This document shows positions 1 to 7,994 of a stretch of DNA of 64,000 nucleotides, piece by piece. The stretch is from Klebsiella planticola ATCC 33531 (GTDB taxonomy: Bacteria > Pseudomonadota > Gammaproteobacteria > Enterobacterales > Enterobacteriaceae): the NCBI RefSeq assembly GCF_000735435.1, contig NZ_JMPP01000055.1:231222-295221 (forward strand), written 5' to 3'. The notes under the pieces are model-generated. The model was not told where the DNA came from. It saw nothing but the letters and a program-made list of their open reading frames with translations, and ran no database searches. The translations under genes were made by a program, and so were the position numbers. The number at the start of each line of letters is the position of its first letter. Positions within the stretch are counted from its first letter, which is position 1.

Positions 1-1
1 G

Positions 2-946
2 CGTATTCGCCGTAACGGTATTCTGGCGAACCCGGATGGCGATGCCGTCCTGCAGATGGGCGATGATATCGCGCTGGTGGGTTACCCGGACGCCCATGCC
101 CGCCTTGATCCCAGCTTCCGTAACGGCAAAGAGGTCTTCGACCGCGATCTGCTGGATATGCGCATCGTCACCGAAGAGATCGTGGTGAAAAACCACAACG
201 CCGTAGGCCGCCGTCTTGCGCAGCTGAAGCTGACCGATCACGGCTGCTTCTTAAACCGCGTCATCCGCAGCCAGATTGAAATGCCGATCGACGATAACGT
301 GGTGCTCAACAAAGGCGACGTGTTACAGGTCAGCGGCGATGCGCGACGCGTCAAAACCGTTGCCGACCGCATCGGCTTTATCTCCATTCACAGCCAGGTG
401 ACCGACCTGCTCGCCTTCTGCGCCTTCTTTATCGTCGGGCTGATGATCGGCATGATCACCTTCCAGTTCAGCTCTTTCAGCTTTGGTATCGGTAACGCGG
501 CGGGGCTGCTGTTTGCCGGGATTATGCTCGGTTTCCTGCGCGCCAACCACCCGACCTTCGGCTATATTCCGCAGGGCGCGCTGAATATGGTGAAAGAGTT
601 CGGCCTGATGGTCTTTATGGCCGGGGTCGGTCTGAGCGCCGGCGCCGGGATTGGTCACGGCCTGGGCGCCATCGGCGGCCAGATGCTGGCGGCGGGTCTT
701 ATCGTCAGCCTGGTGCCGGTGGTAATTTGCTTCTTGTTTGGCGCCTATGTGCTGCGTATGAACCGCGCGATGTTGTTTGGCGCCATGATGGGGGCGCGCA
801 CCTGCGCTCCGGCGATGGAAATTATCAGCGACACCGCGCGCAGCAACATTCCGGCGCTGGGCTACGCGGGCACCTATGCGATTGCCAACGTTCTTCTGAC
901 CCTGGCGGGGACGCTGATTGTTATCATCTGGCCAGGGCTACAGTAA
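2..946 (+). CDS. ybjL: YbjL, AspT/YidE-type transporter (5' partial)
   Basis: The gene is cut at its 5' side by the window edge and is open from base 2. The visible part starts in an RCK/TrkA-C-type cytoplasmic domain (second copy roughly residues 40-115 of the visible protein) and ends in the C-terminal membrane domain of the aspartate:alanine exchanger family, with several hydrophobic helices and the GARTCAPAM segment. The sequence closely follows E. coli YbjL as I remember it. It is an inner-membrane transporter of unproven substrate. It lies next to rybB as in E. coli, and a stop codon is followed by only about 60 bases before the sRNA start. Confidence 0.93.
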   Translation, partial: RIRRNGILANPDGDAVLQMGDDIALVGYPDAHARLDPSFRNGKEVFDRDLLDMRIVTEEIVVKNHNAVGRRLAQLKLTDHGCFLNRVIRSQIEMPIDDNVVLNKGDVLQVSGDARRVKTVADRIGFISIHSQVTDLLAFCAFFIVGLMIGMITFQFSSFSFGIGNAAGLLFAGIMLGFLRANHPTFGYIPQGALNMVKEFGLMVFMAGVGLSAGAGIGHGLGAIGGQMLAAGLIVSLVPVVICFLFGAYVLRMNRAMLFGAMMGARTCAPAMEIISDTARSNIPALGYAGTYAIANVLLTLAGTLIVIIWPGLQ

Positions 947-974
947 ATATTTAAGAAAAAAATGGATAGAGGCA

Positions 975-1001
975 GAACTTTTCTCTTGGGCATCAGTCAT
1001 A
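975..1001 (+). promoter_or_regulatory. SigmaE-type promoter of rybB
   Basis: GAACTT at 975-980 and TCATA at 997-1001 are separated by 16 bases and lie 6 bases before the expected RybB start at 1008. This fits sigmaE promoters (GGAACTT / TCAAA-like). RybB is a known sigmaE-dependent envelope-stress sRNA, so the placement supports both calls. Confidence 0.8.
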
Positions 1002-1007
1002 AGTAGT

Positions 1008-1086
1008 GCCACTGCTTTTCTTTGATGTCCCCATTTTGTGGAGCCCATCAACCCCGCCATTTTGGTTCAAGGTTGATGGGTTTTTT
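1008..1086 (+). ncRNA. rybB: RybB, Hfq-dependent outer-membrane-stress sRNA
   Basis: The stretch starts with GCCACTGCTTTTCTTTGATG, the conserved 5' seed of RybB that pairs with omp mRNAs. It ends with a strong intrinsic terminator: stem CCCATCAACC pairing with GGTTGATGGG, followed by six T. By memory it differs from E. coli RybB by about one base in the terminator loop. RybB silences porin and other outer-membrane protein mRNAs with Hfq when sigmaE is active. The neighbour ybjL is as in E. coli. The last bases of the terminator are also the attL core of the prophage, yet the sRNA is complete. Confidence 0.93.
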
Positions 1087-1094
1087 GTTGCCTG
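1076..1094 (+). repeat. attL core
   Basis: ATGGGTTTTTTGTTGCCTG, identical to 37177-37195. It covers the 3' arm end and T-tract of the rybB terminator. Beyond the identical core, phage sequence 1095-1130 still resembles the host flank right of attR (shared TTTAAAAT and the following A/T-rich bases), suggesting that attP derived from a host-like sequence longer than the core. Confidence 0.9.
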
Positions 1095-1143
1095 GATTTT
1101 AAGACATTTAAAATCATATAGTTACAAACCCTCTTTTTAAGCC

Positions 1144-1165
1144 ATGGCGACAAAGTGGCGGCAGC
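1144..1165 (+). repeat. 22-bp copy of the int 3' end, left prophage end
   Basis: Twenty-two bases starting ATGGCGACAAAGTGG are identical, in the same orientation, to 37062-37083 inside the last codons of int. The bases just before (AACCCT...) also partly match the int sequence. It is probably a scar of an older integrase 3' end or a duplicated arm site near attP; no gene is encoded here. Confidence 0.7.
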
Positions 1166-1166
1166 C

Positions 1167-1385
1167 TCAAAGAGACAGTGCTGCCTGACCTGAATTTGTA
1201 GGATGAGGCTGCACATGATGGGCCTCTTTAGGTGTAGAGATTGAGCGCACAAAAGTCTCATGCGTTACGAACGTATGGCTGCAGTTGATATTCTGGCACT
1301 GGTTGTAACGTTCTTTGGTCATTGAAGAGACCTGGAAACTGCTGCGAGTATGGGCTGCACTTCCACACAATGGGCAAATCATCAT
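1167..1385 (-). CDS. ogr: Ogr/Delta zinc-finger late transcription activator
   Basis: 72 residues, the length of P2 Ogr. It carries the C-P-L-C and C-Q-N-I-N-C pairs of the family's four-cysteine zinc site (residues about 4-32) and the conserved TKERYNQC stretch. Ogr binds TGT-N12-ACA dyads about 55 bases upstream of late promoters and contacts the RNA polymerase alpha subunit. Three such dyads are visible in this prophage (7917, 14742, 22074). I chose the ATG at 1385 because it aligns with the P2 start; longer upstream codons are out of register with the family. It lies downstream of D, as in P2, at the end of the F operon. Confidence 0.93.
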   Translation of the reverse strand: MMICPLCGSAAHTRSSFQVSSMTKERYNQCQNINCSHTFVTHETFVRSISTPKEAHHVQPHPTNSGQAALSL

Positions 1386-1472
1386 TTTTACGTCCCCACC
1401 ATTTTTCCTGAAATCGCAATAATGATACAACATTATTTCACTTTGTGAACTTTAAGTTCTCTTTTGAAAACC

Positions 1473-2570
1473 TCAATCCATTACTAGATCATCAATTTTC
1501 ACTTCCAGTTCGATGCTGGTCGTAAATCCGCTATCCGCACTGACCATGTGCGTTAACGTTGTGATGGTCCATTCTGCATCATCAATGGGCTGTTTAAAGC
1601 CGCTGACCTTAACGGGCATTTCCGTATAGAGATCCGCCCGGCCTTCTGCCAGCTGCAGAGAAAATGACGCAACACCGCGCTGCAGCCGCTCCCAGTTCAT
1701 TTTTGCAGCCCGCTCTGCATTACTGCGGTTCGCATAGGTTCGGTTCAGAACCAGCACGTTCTCATCCGTCCCGATCAGGTAATCCCCCTGCTTTGCCTCC
1801 GGCTCTTTGGGTTTTGTCGTCCTCCGGCGGCGCTTCACCTTAGCCGTTTCTTTCTTTGCCGGTTCCCGCGTATGCAGCCAGTGAGCAATCACCCCGGTAT
1901 ACGCTCCCCTGTCAGCCAGGCTGAACCGGTGGCTGTCACCGTCCTTACGGGTAATAGTGATGACCGGCAGCGGTTTTCCACTGGCCGTTTTTCCCTGCCC
2001 CTGCCGGATAAACAGCAGATTACTGTCCTTCACCGAGGCAATCGCACCGTACTGCCGCGCCAGCTTCATCAAAAAACTCGCATCGCTTTCGTTGGTCTGA
2101 TCAAGGTGGTCCAGTGCCTGCGCAGCAACATCTTTGCCAATGGCAACCTTCAGGCTGTGCCGTGTGGCAATTTCCTTCACCACTTCGCCCACCGTCGTTT
2201 TGTGCCATGACTTTTCACGCCTGACATTCAGCGTCTCCCTGAAATCCGCGCTACGGGCACGGATTGTCAGCCTGTCCGGGCTGCCGCTATGCTCTATTTC
2301 ATCAACGGTAAATTTCCCTTTCGAAAACAACGGCTCGCCTTTCCATCCCAGCGCCAGAGAAATCACCGCGCCACGACGCGGCATAATCACCAGTCCGTCG
2401 GCGTCGTCCAACTCCAGATCGAGCTGGTCAGCCTCAAATCCGCGGTTGTCGGTCAGCGTCATACCCAGCAGACGTTTATCCAGGGTCTGCGTTGCGTCTT
2501 TGCCTTCGATCACGATGCGAAAGGCCGGTGTCTTACTGCCCTGATTGAGTAAATCTGTCATCTCAATCAC
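1473..2570 (-). CDS. D: Tail protein gpD
   Basis: 365 residues, similar in length to P2 gpD (late control protein D). The N-terminal part TLTDNRGFEADQLDLELDD is the recognisable family segment of this gp27-like baseplate hub protein, which joins the tail tube to the spike. A basic Lys/Arg/Thr-rich linker lies around residues 235-255. A GTG start at 2570 is preferred: GGGAGG lies about 9 bases upstream and it makes a 4-base GTGA overlap with the end of U. An in-frame ATG at 2561 is the alternative. Confidence 0.9.
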   Translation of the reverse strand: MIEMTDLLNQGSKTPAFRIVIEGKDATQTLDKRLLGMTLTDNRGFEADQLDLELDDADGLVIMPRRGAVISLALGWKGEPLFSKGKFTVDEIEHSGSPDRLTIRARSADFRETLNVRREKSWHKTTVGEVVKEIATRHSLKVAIGKDVAAQALDHLDQTNESDASFLMKLARQYGAIASVKDSNLLFIRQGQGKTASGKPLPVITITRKDGDSHRFSLADRGAYTGVIAHWLHTREPAKKETAKVKRRRRTTKPKEPEAKQGDYLIGTDENVLVLNRTYANRSNAERAAKMNWERLQRGVASFSLQLAEGRADLYTEMPVKVSGFKQPIDDAEWTITTLTHMVSADSGFTTSIELEVKIDDLVMD

Positions 2571-3052
2571 TGCAGTAATCCTCCCACCGCGTTTCTGATA
2601 TTCCCTACCGCTGCCGCAGCGGAGTCCTGCAGGCTGCTAAGCTGGTCGCTCAGGCTGCCGAACATTTCAGACAACGACTCATCCACCCGTTTAAGTCCCA
2701 GCGAAAACTCTATTTTTCTCGCTTCACCGCTGGCGAAAAATTCCGTTTTCGTCTGGCTCAGACTTTCAATCACATACATACCGTAGATGGTCCCGCCGCC
2801 CTCGATCAGAGGCCAGGCCTTGCCCTGCTCCGCCATCAGCTCCAGCGCCAGCAGAGACAACCTGCCGCCAGTAACTTCCGGCATGAGGACGCCGGAGAAC
2901 GTCAGCTGATCGTTATCTGGCCCCAGAAACTGCGTTGTCGGACGGCGATTAACGCGGTTGTTGGTCACATGCCGCCAGTTCCGCTGATACTGCAGTTGCT
3001 GATAGGGCACCGTGCGCAGTTGAAACACAAACAAGCCCAGAACCATCATCAT
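2567..3052 (-). CDS. U: Tail protein gpU
   Basis: 161 residues, as for P2 gpU. The N-terminus MMMVLGLFVFQLRTVPYQQ and the motif LTFSGVLMPEVTGG are typical of the family. In P2, U is an essential tail protein at or near the tube terminus. It overlaps T upstream and D downstream by 4 bases each, so translation is probably coupled. Three ATG codons follow each other; the first (3052) lies 8 bases from a GGGGGG ribosome site. Confidence 0.92.
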   Translation of the reverse strand: MMMVLGLFVFQLRTVPYQQLQYQRNWRHVTNNRVNRRPTTQFLGPDNDQLTFSGVLMPEVTGGRLSLLALELMAEQGKAWPLIEGGGTIYGMYVIESLSQTKTEFFASGEARKIEFSLGLKRVDESLSEMFGSLSDQLSSLQDSAAAAVGNIRNAVGGLLQ

Positions 3053-5679
3053 GAATCGTACCCCCCTTGATCGCTGAAACTGCTGCGGGCCTTAGCCCTC
3101 ATGCGGCGCTCGCGCTCATCGAGTTGTCGCGCGACCTCCCGCGCAATATCCTGCGGACTCTGCCCTGGTTGCGCCTGGATAATAATTTGTGCCTGGGTTT
3201 CAAACTGGAATACCGGCTGCGTACCTGCCGGTTTCTCTGCTTCTGGGCGGTATGATGCTGCCGGCAGGCTCATTGGATGAAGCGGTGCAGCCTCTGCAGG
3301 CATTGCTCCCCCCATCATTCCGGCGACAACGGATGCCAGCGCTGCGGTCCTCCGGCGGCTGGTCACATAGGCCGGACCGTTAATCAGTTCCGGGCCATTT
3401 TCTCCCGCGATGCCCACTTGCCCGCTCGGAATATAACCGCCACTGTCATACATCCCCGCAAAGAATCCTCCGGCGCCTTTTTGCTGGGTGGCACCAGGTG
3501 ATTTGTCGCCGCCGGTCATCCACTCCGGCAGGTAGCTTTTTACCGATGCCAACTTGCTCTTGAGCGTCTCCCATTTCTCATTGATACCGCTCAGGATGCC
3601 GTCAATGATTGCCCCGCCCACTTCTTTAAACTTCGCGGGCAGCGCGGCAACATCATTCAGAATTTCATCCCATTTATTGCTGATAGTCTGCTTAATCACA
3701 GCCCATGCCCCTGATACGCCGGATGAGATGGCATCCCACAGAGCTTTAAACTTCGGCCCCAGCGTTTCCCAGTTCTGCCAGATGTAAATGGCCCCCATCG
3801 CAATGAGGCCAATTATTGCCAGCATGGGGTTAGCCATCATCAATCTACCCAGCCACAGGATCGCCTGGCCCGTACCGCTAATCACTTTTGTGATAAGGGC
3901 AAACGCAGAGGTAAATTTAAGGCCCAAAACCCCGGCGCTTACCCGTACAATTGCCATCGGTCCCAGGATGGACGCCAGCGCCAGCGACAACACACCCGCA
4001 GCAGTAGCAACGATGGCAAATACGGCCGCAATCTTGAAAAGTGCGGCAGTCAATTGCGGATGACGCTTAACAAACCCGTCGAGAGCTGACGCCAGATCGC
4101 CTAACCAGTCAGCAATATTTTTCAGTACCGGCGCGACGGTTTCACCGATACTCGCCATGGCATTAGTAAACGAGCCGCCAGCAGCTTCCCATTTATTCCC
4201 CAGGGTATTAAGTGACGCCTCTACACGCTCACGCAGGGTCGCCTGGTTCTCCAGTTTGGCGGCGGTTTCACGATAGCCCGCTATCCCTTTTGTGATCATG
4301 ATGTTCAGTGCCTGCAGGGTTTCCGCGTCATCACCAAAAAGGGTTGCTTTGACAGCTTGCTTTTTCCCATCGTCGGTAATTTTATTCAGCTTATCCAGTT
4401 GCTTATAAAGGTTTTCCAGTCCTGCAAACTGGCCTTTACTGTTCTGAAAACTCAGCTTTATACCTGTCCCTGCAAGTACATCATTTGCTTTATCAATCTT
4501 TTTATTGTTCAGTGTGGCCTGAAAAATCTTTCGGTAGGCATTACCAGCAGACTCCCCTGCCATCGACGCCTGATCAGCCATGACCAGCAGCGGCGCGAAG
4601 GTTTTTGCAGCGTCCAGGCCTTGGAGCTTGATAATGTCCATCGCGGCGCTGATTTTTGAAAATCCCTGCAGCATATTGCCAGGGTCAACGCCCGCGTAAT
4701 AACCCCGCTGGATCACGTCCATCAGGCTCATCATGTCTTTTTCGGTGGTCTGCGTGGCGTCCTGCAATTTTGCGGCAAACTCTGCGGCCTCCGTCGGCGC
4801 CATCTGCAGCTGCACGCCAAGGTAAGCCGCCGACTCACCCAGCCCGCCCAGGATAACCTGCGCTGACATCCCCTGACGGCGTAACATGGTCATCATGTTC
4901 TGAAAGTCTGCCGTGGTACCGGGCAGCCGGTCACCCAGAGCGATCGCCAGCTTGTTTAGCTTCTCAAACTCAGGCGCCACCTTTCCGCCCGGCCCCATCA
5001 TTGAGCCTGCCAGCTGGTTAGCCGCGTTCTCTGATTCCGCGTAGGCGCGAATGGGGGCCAGCAGTGTCGCGCCCGTTGTCACCCCGGCCGCCATCATCCC
5101 GGCACCGTTCCCCGCCAGGCTGTTACGCACGTCGCGCATCTTGTCAGCTTTGGCCCTGACCGCATTCAGCTTGCGCTGGCGCTCGCCCACATCCCGCAAG
5201 CGCCTTTCCTGCTCTGCCAGCTGTTTGTTATAGCGATCCGTTTCGCGGGTAATGCGTGCCGTTTCACGGGCACCGCCGCCAGCAGAGATGCCAAGGCGGT
5301 ACAGCTCCACCCTGGCTGCCGCCATCTGTCGCGTTTCCTGCTGCTGCTTTTGCTCCAGACGTGACACGGCCCGCCATTGCGTTTCAAGCGCCGCCGTCTG
5401 CTTTTTTGTCGGGGATCCGAGGGCTGACATTTCACGGGTCATCATCTGCGCACGCAGCCGCGCCTGGTCCAGTTCGGTACTGGTCCGGCTCAGGCTCTGT
5501 GACAGCTGATCGAATGATTTTAACTGGCCCCCCGCATAATTCAGCCGTTTAAGCTGTTCGCGGGTCTGCCGGACGGCGGAGGCCAGCTCCTTAGAGCCAG
5601 CCTGCGCCATTTTTAAAGGGCGGGTGAGTTTATCAACCGCATTCAGAACCACCTGCAGGCGCAGGTTTTTATCACTCAT
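3049..5679 (-). CDS. T: Tail tape-measure protein gpT
   Basis: 876 residues, somewhat longer than P2 gpT. Residues about 1-180 are rich in charged heptads (coiled coil). The middle contains Gly/Ala-rich hydrophobic segments around residues 550-595 and 620-645 that resemble membrane-inserting helices. The C-terminal region carries the FAGMYDSGGYIPSGQVGIAGENGPELI motif region seen in many tape-measure proteins. It sets tail length and probably helps DNA cross the inner membrane. Its ATG overlaps the end of the E' reading frame, as in P2. Confidence 0.93.
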   Translation of the reverse strand: MSDKNLRLQVVLNAVDKLTRPLKMAQAGSKELASAVRQTREQLKRLNYAGGQLKSFDQLSQSLSRTSTELDQARLRAQMMTREMSALGSPTKKQTAALETQWRAVSRLEQKQQQETRQMAAARVELYRLGISAGGGARETARITRETDRYNKQLAEQERRLRDVGERQRKLNAVRAKADKMRDVRNSLAGNGAGMMAAGVTTGATLLAPIRAYAESENAANQLAGSMMGPGGKVAPEFEKLNKLAIALGDRLPGTTADFQNMMTMLRRQGMSAQVILGGLGESAAYLGVQLQMAPTEAAEFAAKLQDATQTTEKDMMSLMDVIQRGYYAGVDPGNMLQGFSKISAAMDIIKLQGLDAAKTFAPLLVMADQASMAGESAGNAYRKIFQATLNNKKIDKANDVLAGTGIKLSFQNSKGQFAGLENLYKQLDKLNKITDDGKKQAVKATLFGDDAETLQALNIMITKGIAGYRETAAKLENQATLRERVEASLNTLGNKWEAAGGSFTNAMASIGETVAPVLKNIADWLGDLASALDGFVKRHPQLTAALFKIAAVFAIVATAAGVLSLALASILGPMAIVRVSAGVLGLKFTSAFALITKVISGTGQAILWLGRLMMANPMLAIIGLIAMGAIYIWQNWETLGPKFKALWDAISSGVSGAWAVIKQTISNKWDEILNDVAALPAKFKEVGGAIIDGILSGINEKWETLKSKLASVKSYLPEWMTGGDKSPGATQQKGAGGFFAGMYDSGGYIPSGQVGIAGENGPELINGPAYVTSRRRTAALASVVAGMMGGAMPAEAAPLHPMSLPAASYRPEAEKPAGTQPVFQFETQAQIIIQAQPGQSPQDIAREVARQLDERERRMRAKARSSFSDQGGYDS

Positions 5680-6096
5680 CTCTGGCCCCGCTTCGCATTA
5701 TCGCTCTGTGCCGCCACTCCAGCACTTCTGTAAGCGGCATAACGTCTGTGACGGACGGCGGCCAGTGAAAGATCGTGGCGATATCCGCCACCAGGTCATC
5801 TACCGTCAGGTCGTCGGCAAACTGGCAAGCGCCGACTTCGGCAACAAAAAAAGGACAACCTCGATCGACATCGCAGAAAGGTCTGCCGGGTCAAGGTCCG
5901 CCATTTCCTGAGGGGTCAGCGCTGGCGTGGAGATGCGGGGGATCACTGTCATCATAGAGGCCACATCCATTTCCATCACCGCCTGAAGGCGCGTACCGCG
6001 CAGTGCGCCGGACTGCGGTTTACGCAGCACAATTTCCGTAATGGTGGTGTCGCCGCGCTTGATTGGGGTATCCAGAGTTACTGTTTTCTCGCTCAT
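5672..6096 (-). CDS. E': Tail chaperone gpE+E' (programmed -1 frameshift product)
   Basis: Reading E from 6096 and slipping back one base at the T6G site (5845-5851) gives a continuous frame to the TGA at 5672-5674. The added tail contains FADDLTVDDLVADIATIFHW and ends GARDE. In P2, E and E+E' are made by the same kind of T6G -1 frameshift and act as tail assembly chaperones ahead of the tape measure, equivalent to lambda G/GT. The extension overlaps the T start by 8 bases. I derived this frame by hand from the sequence. Confidence 0.85.
5806..6096 (-). CDS. E: Tail protein gpE (unshifted product)
   Basis: 96 residues, near the 91 of P2 gpE. Start at 6096 (MSEKTVTL) has a good AGGAAAAAGA-type leader; upstream codons of the same frame are GC-rich and unlike the family. 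The protein ends normally at 5806, and a fraction of ribosomes should shift into E'. Most of the protein (residues 1-85) is shared with E+E'. It sits between FII (tube) and T (tape measure). Confidence 0.9.
   Translation of the reverse strand: MSEKTVTLDTPIKRGDTTITEIVLRKPQSGALRGTRLQAVMEMDVASMMTVIPRISTPALTPQEMADLDPADLSAMSIEVVLFLLPKSALASLPTT
5845..5851 (-). other. Slippery heptamer TTTTTTG for -1 frameshifting
   Basis: On the minus strand the E codons CTT TTT TTG place T-TTT-TTG in the correct X-XXY-YYZ register. It is part of a run of seven T (5846-5852). The same heptamer is used by P2 for E/E'. I did not identify a convincing downstream pseudoknot by eye. Confidence 0.85.
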
Positions 6097-6149
6097 GTTC
6101 TTTTTCCTGTTATGGGGTGGCTGGCGCGGTAGTCCGCGCCAGTGCTGCA

Positions 6150-6665
6150 TTAAAGGCCGATGGCTTTACGGTGTTCTTCCATCAGGTCAACACCATCAAC
6201 AACTTCAATCATGTTGATCGCATCGACCTCATAGAGCACTTCACCGTTAATGGTCAGCTTCGCGTAACAGTTAACGCTGCTGACTTTGGTGGAATTGCTC
6301 TCGCCGGTTTTCCACTCGCCGGAATCCACTTCTTTGTGGCGCCCACGGACGACCAGCTCAACGGCCTGCACTTCGCCGGTGTCGTCGCGCTGAATAGACC
6401 CGGTAAAGCGCAGCTGCACGCCGTCCACCGTGGCTTTGCCCATCTGTTTAAACAGAAGCGCCTCCGTACCTCCGATGGTCATTTCCGTATCCAGCGCGCC
6501 ATCATCCAGCCCCAGATCAATACCGACTGAACCGGGCATACCGCCGCCGCGGTAGTTTTCCAGCTTGCGGGTGAATTTCGGCAGGGTGACGGATTCAGCA
6601 ATGCCCATCCAGTTGTTACCGGCGTTAAAAATATTCAGGTGTTTTAACTTGCGTGGTAAGGCCAT
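6150..6665 (-). CDS. FII: Major tail tube protein gpFII
   Basis: 171 residues, the usual length for P2 FII. The start MALPRKLKHLNIFNAGNNW and the GVDLMEEHRKAIGL end fit the contractile-tail tube family. It polymerises into the inner tube around the tape measure and inside the FI sheath. It is 9 bases downstream of FI in the F operon. Confidence 0.95.
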   Translation of the reverse strand: MALPRKLKHLNIFNAGNNWMGIAESVTLPKFTRKLENYRGGGMPGSVGIDLGLDDGALDTEMTIGGTEALLFKQMGKATVDGVQLRFTGSIQRDDTGEVQAVELVVRGRHKEVDSGEWKTGESNSTKVSSVNCYAKLTINGEVLYEVDAINMIEVVDGVDLMEEHRKAIGL

Positions 6666-6674
6666 GGGTCCCCC

Positions 6675-7847
6675 TTATGCGCTTACGCGGGTGGTGAAAT
6701 CCACCAGGTAACGGTCAGTGATGCGCTGGCGCAGCATCAGGTTTTCCAGTGGCGGCACTGGCGTATAGTCGTAGTCGATCCAGAGTTTCCCGGCTTTCAG
6801 CGTGTCTTTGTCATTCACACTGTCATCAATCCAGCAATCACCGCCGATGAGGTAGCCCTGATTTACCAGGCTGCGCATTTTGGCGCGGATACCTTCGATA
6901 ATGTCGCGAGCCAGCGAAGGGTTAAGCGGCATGTCCACGGCCCACATATGCGCCTCCGCCATGGTGTCTGCCAGCACCTGCGCGGTACGGGTGTAGTTTT
7001 CAAACTGGAATAACGGGTCATCACTGAGGCAGCGGGAACCCCAGAAGCGGAAACCATCCTTGCGGATCAAGGTGGTGACGTCGTTCTGGTTCAGCAGTCC
7101 GGCATCGGTTGCCGGGTCCTGCAGATCCCAGAACACATCCGCAGACAAGCCGGTTACGCCGTTGACGCCCACGTTAGAAAGGGTTTTGTGCCAGCCGGTC
7201 TGCTCGTCGATTTTTGCACGCAGACCCAGCGCGCGGGCAGTGGCGTAAGCAGTCGCATCTGCCTGCAGCACCGTGTCAAAGTTGATGAAATCAGGCCAGA
7301 TCAGCATCCCTTCTCGCTGACTGAAATTTTCGCGGTAGGCAGTCGCTTCTTCCACGGTTTTACAACCGTAGGCAGACAGGTACGCAAAGCCGCGCAGGCT
7401 CTGCGCCACGCTTAACAGTTCAGTGGAAACAGCCTGCGTGTCATGGCCCGGCACGCCAAGAATACGCGGCTTCACGCCCAGCTGCGACTGCGCCGAAAGC
7501 AGCGCTTTGATGCCCGTTTTCTTACCGTCAGCGGTTACGCCGCCGATAATGTTGGAGGTGGTTTCCGCTTCGGTGTCGCCCTGGGCAACACGTACTACTA
7601 CGGTGACGGGTTTTGCCTGGTCTGCGATGGCGTCCAGTGAGCGGGCCAGCGTGCCGGACTCGCCCGCTTTGCCGCTGGCGGTCAGTACATCGGTAAGCAG
7701 AACCGGCTTATTGAGCGGGAACACGGAGGCATCGGCATCATCGCCGGTGCATACCATGCCTACAATCGCCGTGCTCACCGTCGTGATAGAGCGGGTGCCG
7801 TCGTTAACCTCAACAACACGCACGCCATGGTGATAGTCTTGCGCCAT
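6675..7847 (-). CDS. FI: Contractile tail sheath protein gpFI
   Basis: 390 residues (P2 FI is 396). The N-terminus [19 protein letters not shown], the [10 protein letters not shown] region and the C-terminal [18 protein letters not shown] are typical of P2-type sheath proteins. First gene of the F operon. The upstream spacer holds an Ogr dyad (7917-7934) about 70 bases before the ATG, which fits the PF late promoter. Confidence 0.95.
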   Translation of the reverse strand: MAQDYHHGVRVVEVNDGTRSITTVSTAIVGMVCTGDDADASVFPLNKPVLLTDVLTASGKAGESGTLARSLDAIADQAKPVTVVVRVAQGDTEAETTSNIIGGVTADGKKTGIKALLSAQSQLGVKPRILGVPGHDTQAVSTELLSVAQSLRGFAYLSAYGCKTVEEATAYRENFSQREGMLIWPDFINFDTVLQADATAYATARALGLRAKIDEQTGWHKTLSNVGVNGVTGLSADVFWDLQDPATDAGLLNQNDVTTLIRKDGFRFWGSRCLSDDPLFQFENYTRTAQVLADTMAEAHMWAVDMPLNPSLARDIIEGIRAKMRSLVNQGYLIGGDCWIDDSVNDKDTLKAGKLWIDYDYTPVPPLENLMLRQRITDRYLVDFTTRVSA

Positions 7848-7916
7848 GAATGAATCTCCTGTTTAGGGGTTCACCCATGGTAGGGAAATCATTCCCCGCA
7901 AGCCGTTGATGCCAGT

Positions 7917-7934
7917 TGTATCGTGGTTGATACA
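7917..7934 (-). promoter_or_regulatory. Ogr-binding dyad of late promoter PF
   Basis: TGT(7917-7919)-N12-ACA(7932-7934) with a wider dyad TTGTATC...GATACAA. The centre at 7925 predicts a minus-strand start near 7870, about 20 bases before FI. P2 Ogr and related activators bind exactly this TGT-N12-ACA pattern centred near -55. Confidence 0.82.
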
Positions 7935-7945
7935 ATCGCAGGCAG

Positions 7946-7968
7946 AAAAAAAGCCCCATTCCGGGGCT
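7946..7968 (-). terminator. Intrinsic terminator after the gpH-like fibre gene
   Basis: Read on the minus strand, AGCCCC and GGGGCT form a six-pair stem with a short loop, followed by seven T. It lies about 27 bases after the end of the fibre gene and just before the PF operator, separating the V and F operons. Confidence 0.85.
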
Positions 7969-7994
7969 GATTTAGTCATGGTTTGCCAGGCGAT

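Noticed and set aside
1067..1261. Minus-strand open frame over rybB terminator and attL
   Set aside because: It covers an sRNA terminator, the att core and the int-end repeat; no coding signal and no ribosome site.
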